NCBI RefSeq assembly: GCF_039851965.1
Contig: NZ_CP156676.1
Location: 1-16,075 of the forward strand
Reading direction: 5' to 3'
DNA from: Pseudalkalibacillus hwajinpoensis
GTDB lineage: Bacteria > Bacillota > Bacilli > Bacillales > Guptibacillaceae
DNA: 16,075 nucleotides
Position numbers and translations under genes: made by a program. Shown here one piece after another: positions 1 through 6,266 of the stretch. Below the pieces are notes generated by a model. It had not been told where the DNA came from. It saw only the letters and a list, made by a program, of their open reading frames with translations, and ran no database searches. Position 1 is the stretch's first letter. Each line of letters opens with the position of its first letter.

Positions 1-642
1 ATGGCTAAACTAGTAAACTGTAAAGCTTGTGAAAAGGAACTAGCAAAAGGGGTAAAAAAGTGTCCAAACTGCGGTAAAGACCAGCGTAGTTTCGTTATGA
101 AACATAAGATTATTTCTTTTATCGGTATCATAGTAATTATAGGTGGTATTAGTAGCGCTCTGAGTGGAGGTAGCGATGAGGCTTCTACAGAAGTATCTGG
201 TGAATCCAATAAAGAGGCAAAAGAGGAAACAACTTACTCATTGAACGACACGGTTGCTCTTAAAAAGACTGAAGTGACTGTCACTAATTTTGAAGAGAGA
301 GATGAAGTTGGTGTATCTGGAGTAAGTAAGCAGGCCTCTGATGGTGGAACGCTCGTAGCAATTCAATACACCATTAAAAACATTTCTGAAGAGCCAGTGG
401 GTGCATTCTCACTTCCTACAGTTAGCCTTGTGAACGAAAAAGGAACTAAGTTTGACTCTGACATTGACGCTACTTCTAACTATGCTGTCGAAACTGATGT
501 CGATAACTCTAAGATCATGAGTGATTTAAATCCAGATATCACTGTGACAGATGTGAAAGTGTTCGAAGTATCAAAAGAGAAATTCCAATCAGGTAAATGG
601 TTCATCTCAGTCGACGGAAAGCAAAAAGTAGCGTTGAAATAA
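1..642 (+). CDS. Zinc-ribbon, single-pass membrane protein with DUF4352 domain
   Basis: A 213-residue protein. Residues 7-24 hold two CxxC pairs (CKAC and CPNC), a zinc-ribbon of the type found at the N-terminus of many Firmicute membrane proteins. Residues about 36-53 are one hydrophobic membrane segment. After a Ser/Glu/Lys-rich linker, residues about 75-213 match the immunoglobulin-like DUF4352 pattern (a strand ending in AIQYTIKNIS, then later strands). Expected topology is cytoplasmic zinc ribbon and extracytoplasmic DUF4352; the substrate or partner is unknown. The ATG at base 1 is supported by cgggggataaa at the end of the window if the molecule is circular. The gene has its own promoter (16006-16034) and terminator (650-687) and lies between two near-identical palindromic sites, so it looks like a self-contained cassette. 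Domain calls are by eye. Confidence 0.85.
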   Translation: MAKLVNCKACEKELAKGVKKCPNCGKDQRSFVMKHKIISFIGIIVIIGGISSALSGGSDEASTEVSGESNKEAKEETTYSLNDTVALKKTEVTVTNFEERDEVGVSGVSKQASDGGTLVAIQYTIKNISEEPVGAFSLPTVSLVNEKGTKFDSDIDATSNYAVETDVDNSKIMSDLNPDITVTDVKVFEVSKEKFQSGKWFISVDGKQKVALK

Positions 643-649
643 TAAAGAG

Positions 650-687
650 AAAATCCCAATGATCCAAGCTGGATCATTGGGGTTTTT
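650..687 (+). terminator. Intrinsic terminator of the DUF4352 gene
   Basis: CCCAATGATCCA pairs with TGGATCATTGGG around a 3-base loop. The stem is extended by A-T pairs and followed by TTTTT. It starts 8 bases after the stop codon. Confidence 0.9.
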
Positions 688-689
688 CA

Positions 690-713
690 TTTAACAAATT
701 AGCCATTTTGTTT
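690..713. repeat. Palindromic recombination-site-like repeat, copy 1
   Basis: TTTAACAAATTAGCCATTTT followed by GTTTAA. Arms TTAACAAA and TTTGTT(T)AA face each other across an 8-base centre, an architecture like a tyrosine-recombinase core site. The copy at 15919-15941 has the same orientation and differs at only two positions over 23 bases. Both copies lie just after a GGGGTTTT terminator. In circular topology they are about 846 bp apart and flank the DUF4352 gene. Use by the recombinase at 15026-15586 is inferred. Confidence 0.6.
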
Positions 714-719
714 AACTAA

Positions 720-992
720 CTACCAAAGCTTCCACCATGGTTTTTTTGGCTTTTCGCTTTCTGATTCCTCATTCACCGGTTCGCCTTCTGCAGCAATCTG
801 TTTCGCTTCCAAAGACTCATTCATGACTTTCATTAACTGTTCATCTCTTTGATCTAATCTTTCAGTTATGTACCGGTCCCTTTTATCTAATTCCTCTAAT
901 AATTGTTGATTGAATTCCTTCTGTTCATCCATCGCTTTTTTCAACTCTGACAAGGCTTCACTTACGGTTTTCTCGGCTTCAGGAGTAAGCAC
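720..992 (-). pseudogene. C-terminal remnant of a MerR/DUF3967-type plasmid protein
   Basis: A 90-codon open stretch starting at GTG (992), immediately preceded by an in-frame TAG and without a convincing ribosome binding site. The product is a charged coiled coil (EALSELKK, ELDKRDRYITERLDQRDEQL) ending in a KPKKPWWKLW tail. That combination is characteristic of the C-terminus of DUF3967 proteins of Bacillus plasmids, which normally carry an N-terminal MerR-like helix-turn-helix. No such N-terminus is found upstream: the same frame at about 993-1060 is broken by two stops. I read it as a decayed or truncated gene. A functional short coiled-coil protein cannot be excluded. The stop codon is 7 bases from palindromic repeat copy 1, so a rearrangement there is plausible. 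Confidence 0.55.
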
Positions 993-1111
993 CTATGGAA
1001 TTCCAGAGCAATTAAATACAACTCGCATTTCAGAAGTTCGGTCCTATGTAACTTCATGCTTACCAACCCCTTTAATAGATTGGTAGGTACATCCCCCGAA
1101 TTCGAACAGAA

Positions 1112-1145
1112 AAAAATGAAGTGACTCGCCAGTCACTTCATTTTT
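1112..1145 (-). terminator. Bidirectional-looking terminator of the small membrane-protein operon
   Basis: AAAAATGAAGTGACT pairs perfectly with AGTCACTTCATTTTT around the loop cgcc (15 bp). It lies 42 bases after the stop of the leftward gene at 1188. Confidence 0.9.
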
Positions 1146-1187
1146 ATGGGAGAGAAGTTTTTAGTTATGCAGTTTCATTATAGATTA

Positions 1188-1484
1188 TTAGTGAAGAATT
1201 GTTGTCATGATTGCTGCAGTTACTACAGCAGAAATAAATGATCCAATTACTAACCATCTAGGTGTCTCAGATCCTTTTCCTACAAAATATTCAACTAATG
1301 AAACCACTCCATAAAGAGCAATTGCTGGAAGACCGAGACCATTGATTGTAACTGTCCCCCCACTAAAAAGCATTAACGCTACAAATAACATCCCGTAAGA
1401 GAATGCTGCCATGGTTGCATTGCTTGTTTTTCCTAAAACTCTTTTAGGGGCCGATGAATTGTTATCAAGAATTCCTTCACGCAT
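1188..1484 (-). CDS. Small three-pass membrane protein, function unknown
   Basis: 98 residues. A polar N-terminus of about 24 residues is followed by three hydrophobic segments (about 25-45, 50-69 and 77-97). The ATG at 1484 has aaggaggt 9 bases upstream, lying inside the preceding small ORF, whose TGA overlaps this start. This indicates translational coupling. Size and topology resemble holin-like or bacteriocin-immunity-like proteins, but I recognise no family motif and assign no function. It ends before a strong terminator and is divergent from the structured RNA at 1730-2410. Confidence 0.7.
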   Translation of the reverse strand: MREGILDNNSSAPKRVLGKTSNATMAAFSYGMLFVALMLFSGGTVTINGLGLPAIALYGVVSLVEYFVGKGSETPRWLVIGSFISAVVTAAIMTTILH

Positions 1485-1596
1485 ATAGATAATACCTCCT
1501 TCCAGCAGTAAACCCCACAGCTAAAACTCCTAATAGGTTTATAAAAAGTTGCCAGTCTACCCCTTTGTTACCAAACTGTATCAATATTGAGTCCAT
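1477..1596 (-). CDS. 39-residue small membrane protein, coupled to the 98-residue protein
   Basis: ATG at 1596 with ggaagggg about 8 bases upstream and TGA at 1477-1479. The product is 39 residues (MDSILIQFGNKGVDWQLF, then a hydrophobic run NLLGVLAVGFTAG, then RRYYLYA), i.e. one membrane segment followed by positive charge. Its last codons overlap the start of the 98-residue membrane protein by 8 bases and contain that gene's ribosome binding site, so the two form a coupled pair. The function is unknown. Coupled small membrane proteins can be toxin/immunity or holin pairs, but nothing here proves it. Confidence 0.6.
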   Translation of the reverse strand: MDSILIQFGNKGVDWQLFINLLGVLAVGFTAGRRYYLYA

Positions 1597-1694
1597 CTTT
1601 CAGTCCCCTTCCAAATAACACAGTTCGACTGAAAAGATACTTTTTCCTTCTCGTACGTACTGTTTACGACATAGAGTAAACGCTTAAAATGTCG

Positions 1695-1723
1695 TTGCGC
1701 TCCCACTTTCAGAACGTTATAAT
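1695..1723 (+). promoter_or_regulatory. Candidate promoter for the large structured RNA
   Basis: A perfect -10 TATAAT (1718-1723) preceded at 17 bases by TTGCGC, a weak -35. Just upstream, ACGACAT (1666-1672) and ATGTCGT (1689-1695) form a 7-bp inverted repeat that could be an operator. Transcription would start near 1730, just before the first hairpin of the structured block. Confidence 0.4.
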
Positions 1724-1729
1724 ACTAGT

Positions 1730-2410
1730 AATCACATACGAACGGACAAAATAAAAAGCCATTTCCATAATGTACAGTGTCGCCAAACACTATACGGAAA
1801 TGACTTACCCTGTTAAACCTCTCACAGCAACAACAGGGAAAAACACTATTTCGATAAGCCTATTTTAACGGTTTATATAGATATTTTCAACCGTTAAGTT
1901 TTGCTAGTTTCAAACATATCTGGGCTGAAGGTGTATTTTCCTGAATTTCTAACGTTGTATCTTGTTAGAGGTTAGGGAAAGTACGCCTTTTTAGTTTGTT
2001 GTTCAGTCGTGGAAAGCCTAGTAACACGACTAGAAACTAAACTTGACAGGTTATGTCTTAGCCAACGCAATAACTAAGACACTCCTCATTGGATTCCTAT
2101 TCATTCAGTGAGGTAAGGTGAGAACTACCTTTAAAGGTTCGGTGGTTATCGTTGACATTACGGTGTCAGGGAACACGTTCAGCTTGTCGCATAGGGGCGA
2201 TATTATGTAGAGGACAAGCCATAGGCAGAGGGCGTGTGTAGAGAAATCTACTGAGTGAATAGGGTCTGTACATACGGAACACTGGGAATCCCAAATTCAG
2301 TAATTCAGACACTTATCCCTCCTATTCTGTTAGATTTCTTTTTTAGCTTTCTTTCAGCATAGGGGATAAGTCTGTCTACCAGCCATTTTCCTAGGTCAAC
2401 CCAATTCAGT
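1730..2410 (+). ncRNA. Large ornate structured RNA candidate (about 470-680 nt), family not identified
   Basis: No ORF of useful length occurs here, but perfect or near-perfect stems follow one another. 5' hairpins: 1760-1766/1796-1802, 1808-1814/1832-1838 and 1865-1873/1889-1897. Core: closing stem CTGAATT+GTTG (1941-1957) with CAAC+AATTCAG (2397-2409); nested TTTAGTTT/AAACTAAA (1990/2034) and AGTCGTG/CACGACT (2005/2025); GTCTTAG/CTAAGAC (2055/2074); 2084-2091/2106-2113; 2123-2129/2141-2147; TGACA/TGTCA (2153/2164); ACACG/CGTGT (2173/2233) enclosing GCTTGTC/GACAAGC (2182/2213); GTAGA-GAAA-TCTAC (2238-2251), a GNRA loop; and a 17-bp stem 2307-2325/2359-2377. Loop bases 2096-2105 can pair with 2254-2263, a likely pseudoknot. 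Several pairs are G-U only on the + strand, which fixes the orientation. Size and style recall ROOL, GOLLD or OLE RNAs, but I cannot match it to any of them. No terminator is seen, so it could also be a giant leader of the genes downstream. Confidence 0.65.
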
Positions 2411-2535
2411 CAAAAGGTCAAATGATAGTCAAGAGAATTCATTAAAATAAGTGGAGAAAACGTTAGTTGAGGTAAAGAGGTTTTGAGGTTAACCACGATG
2501 CAAAGCTAGTGATCTACATAAGGGGGTGAAGGGAA

Positions 2536-2634
2536 ATGAAGGGAGTACAGTGCTTTTTGATTAACAAAAGGAAAGGTGAATTAAAAGATTATCAAATGAA
2601 TATAATGAACTTCAGAGAAAAAACGAAGGTTTAA
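2536..2634 (+). CDS. Possible 32-residue small ORF upstream of the interrupted gene
   Basis: ATG at 2536 follows aagggggtg by about 9 bases, a good ribosome binding site, and the frame runs 32 codons to TAA. The product is basic and polar (MKGVQCFLINKRKGELKDYQ at the N-terminus) and matches nothing I know. It ends 31 bases before the TTG start of the IS-split gene, so it may be a leader peptide or the first gene of that unit. It could equally be a decayed gene. Downstream of the structured RNA, 2411-2535 shows nothing else I can support. Confidence 0.3.
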   Translation: MKGVQCFLINKRKGELKDYQMNIMNFREKTKV

Positions 2635-2780
2635 CAAAGAAACTAAGGGGATAGAGGTAGTTAACTTGGAAAAGCGTATTTTTGAAGTTAAAGAAAAATA
2701 TGAATCGGCTACACTCAGTTAGACAAATAAATTAAGGTCATATAGACTTTACTAAAACCTTTATATGAGGAGCGTCTATT

Positions 2781-3065
2781 ATGACCAAACGATCACGGCG
2801 TACGTTTACTAAGGAATTCAAACAACAGATGGTTCAACTTCATGAAAACGGTAAGCCCAGAAGTGAAATTATTAAAGAGTATGAGCTAACACCTTCTTCA
2901 TTGGATCGGTGGATTAGTCAGTTTACAGAAAGTGGTTCATTCAAGGAAAGTGATAATCGTTCGCCTGAAGAAACGGAACTCATGAAGTTACGAAAAGAAA
3001 ATCAACGCTTATCGATGGAGAATGATATTTTAAAGCAGGCCGCGCTGATCATGGGACGAAAGTAA
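2781..3065 (+). CDS. IS3-family transposase OrfA (helix-turn-helix subunit)
   Basis: 94 residues, preceded by gaggag. Residues about 1-50 form the transposase_8/HTH_21-like DNA-binding domain (RSRRTFTKEFKQQMVQLHE, then SSLDRWISQF). Residues about 60-90 are a leucine-zipper-like coiled coil (LMKLRKENQRLSMENDILKQ), as in IS3 OrfA proteins that dimerise. The heptamer T TTA AAG (3029-3035) sits in frame near the end, and the orfB frame is open from 3026, so a -1 frameshift would make the OrfAB transposase. OrfA alone normally acts as a regulator. Confidence 0.93.
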   Translation: MTKRSRRTFTKEFKQQMVQLHENGKPRSEIIKEYELTPSSLDRWISQFTESGSFKESDNRSPEETELMKLRKENQRLSMENDILKQAALIMGRK

Positions 3066-3067
3066 AT

Positions 3068-3904
3068 GTGATTCAGAATAATCGTCACAAATACTCGGTA
3101 TCAGCAATGTGCGATGTCCTGAAACTTCCTCGAAGTACTTATTATTATGAAGCTAAAGTGGTGGAATCAAATGAAGACGAACTGAAAGAGCTTATCCGAA
3201 AAATCTTTCACGAAAGCCGTCAAAACTATGGAACACGTAAGATTAAAATCGAGCTCAAAAAGCGAGATTGGATTGTTTCCAGGCGTCGGATTGGGCGCAT
3301 CATGAAAGAGCTTGGACTTGTTTCAAAATACACCATCGCTCAATTCAAACCATCGAAAAGCTCGTGTAATGAGTCTGAGCAGGCAAACGAATTGAACCGT
3401 GAATTTCATCAGGATCAAAAATTAAAAGTGGTTGTCAGTGACTTAACGTATGTTCGTGTCGGACAAAGATGGCACTACATCTGTGTCTTTGTCGATCTAT
3501 TTAACCGCGAAATAATTGGCTACAGTGCAGGTCCACGAAAAGACGCCAGCCTTGTCTACCGTGCTTTCTCTAGCATTAAAGGAAATCTGCATGACATTGA
3601 GCTATTTCACACGGATCATGGCAATGAGTTTAAGAATAGATTGATTGATGAGGCCTTAGAAACTTTCCAAATCAAACGTTCCTTAAGCTTTAAAGGATCA
3701 CCTTATGATAATGCCGTCGCTGAAGCGATGTTTAAGGTCATCAAAACTGAGTTTGTTTATCAAACCCACTTCGAAAGCCAAGCGCAGCTCAATATAGAAC
3801 TTTTTGATTACGTACACTGGTACAACAACATTAGAATCCATGGTACTTTGGGCTATTTAAGTCCGATTGAATACAAGTCTATGAACCTTAAAATAGCTGT
3901 CTAG
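3068..3904 (+). CDS. IS3-family transposase OrfB (DDE integrase core)
   Basis: 278 residues in the -1 phase relative to orfA. An HTH_21 region (residues about 40-95, with NYGTRKIKIELKK) precedes the rve-type catalytic core. The three acidic catalytic residues can be placed in VVSDLTYVR, FHTDHGNEF and DNAVAEAMFKVIKTE. Nothing essential is missing. Expression is expected mainly as an OrfAB fusion through the slippery site at 3029-3035; the GTG at 3068 is only the nominal start, since the same frame is open upstream to 3026. It cuts and joins DNA at the element's ends by the copy-out-paste-in route known for this family. Confidence 0.94.
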   Translation: MIQNNRHKYSVSAMCDVLKLPRSTYYYEAKVVESNEDELKELIRKIFHESRQNYGTRKIKIELKKRDWIVSRRRIGRIMKELGLVSKYTIAQFKPSKSSCNESEQANELNREFHQDQKLKVVVSDLTYVRVGQRWHYICVFVDLFNREIIGYSAGPRKDASLVYRAFSSIKGNLHDIELFHTDHGNEFKNRLIDEALETFQIKRSLSFKGSPYDNAVAEAMFKVIKTEFVYQTHFESQAQLNIELFDYVHWYNNIRIHGTLGYLSPIEYKSMNLKIAV

Positions 3905-4154
3905 TTTAGTGTTGACATTCCAATATTTGGTCGAGGTCGAGAACCCAAACACTCCTAAAAATGCTAGAGGATATTATCTATGGGAAGTATCAATTGCTGT
4001 TAAAGATAAGGAATATAGAGGTAAGGCCGTAAAGATAAGAGATGAATACGTAGAATTTACAACAACATGGCAGAACATCCCCGAAGGTAAGGATGCTTTA
4101 GAATACATGCTAGAAATTATAGAAAGAAAAACGTATAAGTACAAGTAGTAACCA

Positions 4155-4178
4155 AAGGCACTCTCAGGGTGCTTTTTT
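4155..4178 (+). terminator. Intrinsic terminator after the interrupted gene
   Basis: AAGGCAC pairs with GTGCTTT (one G-U) around ctctcagg, followed by a run of T. It starts 7 bases after the stop codon of the split gene. Confidence 0.8.
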
Positions 4179-4204
4179 AAATAGGTGAAAGGAAATGTAA
4201 GAGG

Positions 4205-4315
4205 ATGTCTATTGATATTTTATTGAAAAAAGACGCTGAGAATCTTACTTATGAGGATTGGAAATCTTACATTGCCTCTAAAAATAATATTGATGATATA
4301 CGTCTAAGGATTTGA
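4205..4315 (+). CDS. Possible 36-residue ORF or gene fragment
   Basis: The frame ATG TCT ATT GAT runs 36 codons to TGA. The product (MSIDILLKKDAENLTYEDWK at its start) looks protein-like, with a charged amphipathic helix, and resembles the N-terminus of a longer protein. The ribosome binding site is poor: gagg touches the ATG. It partly overlaps an oppositely directed ORF (4267-4413), so at most one is probably real. It is most simply a 5' fragment left by a rearrangement. Confidence 0.25.
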   Translation: MSIDILLKKDAENLTYEDWKSYIASKNNIDDIRLRI

Positions 4316-4413
4316 ACAAACTGGTTGATCATACGCACGGTATTTCTAGAGTCATAAAAAAAGACGTTTTCGTTCATCTCATTATCACAATCGATGATCA
4401 ATGCTTGTCCCAC
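4267..4413 (-). CDS. Possible 48-residue leftward ORF
   Basis: GTG at 4413 with a clear ggagg 9 bases upstream. The frame is 48 codons, and the product (MGQALIIDCDNEMNENVFFY at its start) is hydrophobic and acidic. I recognise no family. It overlaps the 3' part of the 36-residue + strand ORF. The good ribosome binding site is the main support. Confidence 0.3.
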   Translation of the reverse strand: MGQALIIDCDNEMNENVFFYDSRNTVRMINQFVQILRRISSILFLEAM

Positions 4414-4809
4414 AACTTTTTTCCTCCTACATCATTTATTAATAACCTTAATTGACTTTAAATTAAGATTTTATTATTTATAAAAACATAAATTACAGGA
4501 TCTTTTACACTACTATTGTTGCATTATGGTAAATTCAGTTTTGATTTCTTCTTAAATAAATTCACTCAAACCCGCAGGCACTTTTTCTCTTTGTCCACGT
4601 CACAAAAAACTTATTCCCTCCATTACGAACAACTAAATCCCAACTCAATTAACCAAAGAATACAATTCAATCAAACTATTGTGATTGAATTAAATTAAGA
4701 TCAAACTTATGAAAATTCAATTTTAATTTAAATTCAATTCAAGTTATAATGTAATCAACTCTCTTAATTCACTTACAGTTCAACCTAAATCCGAAAGGAG
4801 GACAATAAG
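4414..4809. promoter_or_regulatory. AT-rich, G-poor control region upstream of the MerR-like gene
   Basis: No credible gene; the + frame at 4516-4698 has no ribosome binding site and low-complexity content. It holds a perfect 10-bp inverted repeat, AATTCAATCA (4664-4673) and TGATTGAATT (4682-4691), and two further direct ATTCAAT copies (4715-4721 and 4732-4738). TATAAT at 4745-4750 is the likely -10 of the gene at 4810. The four ATTCAAT/ATTGAAT motifs look like operator half-sites, possibly for the MerR-like product itself (autoregulation) or as origin repeats. Confidence 0.45.
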
Positions 4810-5622
4810 TTGACTGAATTAGAATGGCTCACGCTAAAAGAATGCGCTAATAAATTCGAGATTGATCATAACCGTTTGCGCGATTGGACTAATAAAGGAT
4901 TAGTAGAATACGATAAGCGTTCGAATCAACGTTACATACCTTCTAGTGAATTTATCAAAATCGAAAAAATCATTAAGATCTTCGAAGAAGCCAAAAAAGC
5001 CGGTACCAGGAAAACGTTTGACGATGTGAAAACTGAGCTGCAGAAGGAAAATCTCTTTACCCAATACCAGGAAGATCAGGAAAAAAAGAAGATTGAGCGA
5101 ACAACAGAAATAGCCCTTAATTCAATTAATACTGAATTAAAGGATACTTTAATGGCGATGGCTAACGGTTTTAAACAAATTCAAGAGGAAAACCAATTAA
5201 TTAAAAGTCAATTCAATCAACTATTAGAACAGCATAACGAAGCTCTACAGAAAATAAACGCGTTAGAAACAAATCTCAACAATTTTGGAGAGAACCATAT
5301 TCAAATTGCCGCAGCCATTGAATCACAAACATCTCAGGAAAAAGAAACCACTGATCAAATTTCCAAGCTCAATAAAAAAGTAGAAGAGTTTATTCTAAAT
5401 GACCGCGAAAAGCGAGCAAATGACATGTTAACTAAAAAGAAAATTGAAACTCAATTAGAACAAGATGCATTGGCAATCTGGTATAAAAAACCTGAAGAGG
5501 AGCGAATAAAAAAGGTTGGTTTCTTCAAAAAAGAAGAAGATCAAAGTAAGCGCAATGCATTTATTAAAGAATATGTAACCTTACACTTTGATAATCGAAT
5601 TCAAAAAGAATACCAAGACTAA
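4810..5622 (+). CDS. MerR-like helix-turn-helix protein with long coiled coil
   Basis: 270 residues from TTG with aaaggagg 8 bases upstream. Residues about 6-50 form a MerR-type winged HTH (LTLKECANKFEIDHNRLRDW, then GLVEY, then RYIPSSEF). Residues about 85-215 are predicted coiled coil with heptad-like repeats (QIQEENQLIKSQFNQLLEQH and onward). The C-terminus (KKVGFFKKEEDQSKRN and onward) is basic then acidic. The architecture matches plasmid proteins annotated as MerR/DUF3967-like and is reminiscent of RacA-type DNA-bridging proteins; a role in plasmid segregation, copy control or autoregulation is inference. It is monocistronic, between ATTCAAT operator-like repeats and a hairpin, and convergent with rep. 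It is distinct from the DUF3967 remnant at 720-992. Confidence 0.75.
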   Translation: MTELEWLTLKECANKFEIDHNRLRDWTNKGLVEYDKRSNQRYIPSSEFIKIEKIIKIFEEAKKAGTRKTFDDVKTELQKENLFTQYQEDQEKKKIERTTEIALNSINTELKDTLMAMANGFKQIQEENQLIKSQFNQLLEQHNEALQKINALETNLNNFGENHIQIAAAIESQTSQEKETTDQISKLNKKVEEFILNDREKRANDMLTKKKIETQLEQDALAIWYKKPEEERIKKVGFFKKEEDQSKRNAFIKEYVTLHFDNRIQKEYQD

Positions 5623-5629
5623 CCACCAA

Positions 5630-5656
5630 AGAGCAAAGAATGATTTTCTTTGCTCT
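5630..5656. terminator. 11-bp perfect hairpin after the MerR-like gene
   Basis: AGAGCAAAGAA pairs with TTCTTTGCTCT around tgatt, starting 8 bases past the stop. There is no T run after it on the + strand, so it may act as an RNA-stabilising 3' hairpin or a weak terminator. Confidence 0.6.
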
Positions 5657-5968
5657 AAATCATGTACAATCCATAAAAATAACTACCAAACAAATAATAC
5701 TTTAAAAACACGACCTTCATTCACTCTCAAATACCACTTAAAAATTATTACGTTTAAATCTCATAGATTAATCCAAAGCCCTACCAGATCTAAAAACAGA
5801 CCCTACCAAATACAACAAAATCACTCCATCTATTTAATGACTCCCTAAAACTACCTAAAAGTAAAAATAAACCCCTTTAAAACCTTCTCTCCACACTTAT
5901 ATCCACCTCAAAAGAAAGACATAACCATTAAAATCTAATTCAACTGTATAACCTAACACACACAAAAA
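5657..5968. other. Non-coding, strongly G-depleted tract
   Basis: About 310 bases with only about a dozen G on the + strand but roughly six times as many C. No gene, ribosome binding site or hairpin is convincing; the + frame at 5588-5848 is low-complexity and unsupported. Such one-sided composition keeps one strand unstructured and is compatible with an origin-proximal single-stranded or RNA:DNA hybrid region. Its position between the MerR-like gene and the 96-bp hairpin supports a replication-linked role, but this is inference. Confidence 0.4.
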
Positions 5969-6064
5969 AGAGCCTACCTTACAACGAGTAGTAGAAGACC
6001 TCGGCTATGCCTACGAAGTAGAGGCGAGGTCTTCTACTGGTTACGATGTTGTAAGATAGGCTCT
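5969..6064. repeat. 96-bp inverted repeat (long hairpin or cruciform)
   Basis: Outer arms: AGAGCCTACCTTACAAC (5969-5985) against GTTGTAAGATAGGCTCT (6048-6064), 16 of 17 paired. Inner arms: GTAGAAGACCTCG (5991-6003) against CGAGGTCTTCTAC (6025-6037), 13 of 13 paired. The tip can fold as CTAC-gaa-GTAG. On the - strand it is followed by TTTTTT, so it could terminate leftward transcripts. It is much longer than needed for that, so a single-strand initiation signal, a recombination site or a replication terminator is also possible. Confidence 0.8.
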
Positions 6065-6266
6065 AACCCTTGATATAAAAGGATTAAGTAACGAATAAAA
6101 ACCGAAATAAAATAGAAATTGATTAACTTCTTATTAACCTCTCATTTGCGGTAATAGATTAAAAAATTAGAAAAAGACGTACGCCCCCCAAACAATAGAT
6201 AAAAAAATAACCTCCCACTAATATAAAGAGACAGACCCTGTCCCCCAAAGCAGAACGCAAAAATAA

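Larger units (their letters stand above)
2701..3922 (+). mobile_element. IS3-family insertion sequence, 1222 bp, with 3-bp target duplication
   Basis: Imperfect terminal inverted repeats of about 25 bp begin TG (left, 2701) and end CA (right, 3921-3922). The best-matched inner part is ACACTCAGTTAGACA against ACACTAAACTAGACA. ATA precedes the left end and follows the right end, a 3-bp target duplication usual for this family. It contains orfA and orfB in the standard overlapping-phase arrangement with a T TTA AAG slippery heptamer. Both ORFs are intact, so the element looks recent and possibly active. Confidence 0.9.
2666..4148 (+). pseudogene. 85-codon gene split by the first IS3-family element
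   Basis: Codons 1-11 plus two bases of the twelfth lie at 2666-2700, starting at TTG with agaggtag 5 bases upstream. The gene resumes at 3926 and ends at TAG 4146-4148. Removing the IS (2701-3922) and one ATA target copy restores an uninterrupted frame: TA at 2699-2700 joins T at 3926 as TAT, followed by TTG GTC GAG. The restored protein is about 85 residues, rich in charged and aromatic residues (KNARGYYLWEVSIAVKDKEY; EFTTTWQNIPEGKDALEYML), and looks like a small soluble protein of unknown function. A short chimeric ORF starting inside the IS (GTG 3909) could still express the C-terminal 75 residues. A terminator follows. Confidence 0.85.

Noticed and set aside
1730..2410. Group I or group II intron, RNase P RNA or tmRNA
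   Set aside because: No group II domain V (AGC...CGGUU) with GUGYG start, no recognisable group I P7 core, no RNase P conserved core and no tmRNA tag or tRNA-like ends could be found.
2509..2536. Second dif-like site near gatctacataa
   Set aside because: The left arm matches only 8 of 11 and the right arm fits only with a 5-base centre instead of 6.
4516..4698. 60-codon rightward frame
   Set aside because: Low-complexity, no ribosome binding site, and it spans the inverted repeat of a control region.
5588..5848. 86-codon rightward frame
   Set aside because: An artefact of the G-depleted tract (few TAG/TGA stops); no ribosome binding site.
5969..6064. Rolling-circle double-strand origin
   Set aside because: The plasmid Rep is primase-type with no HUH or RCR motif, so a nick site is not expected.
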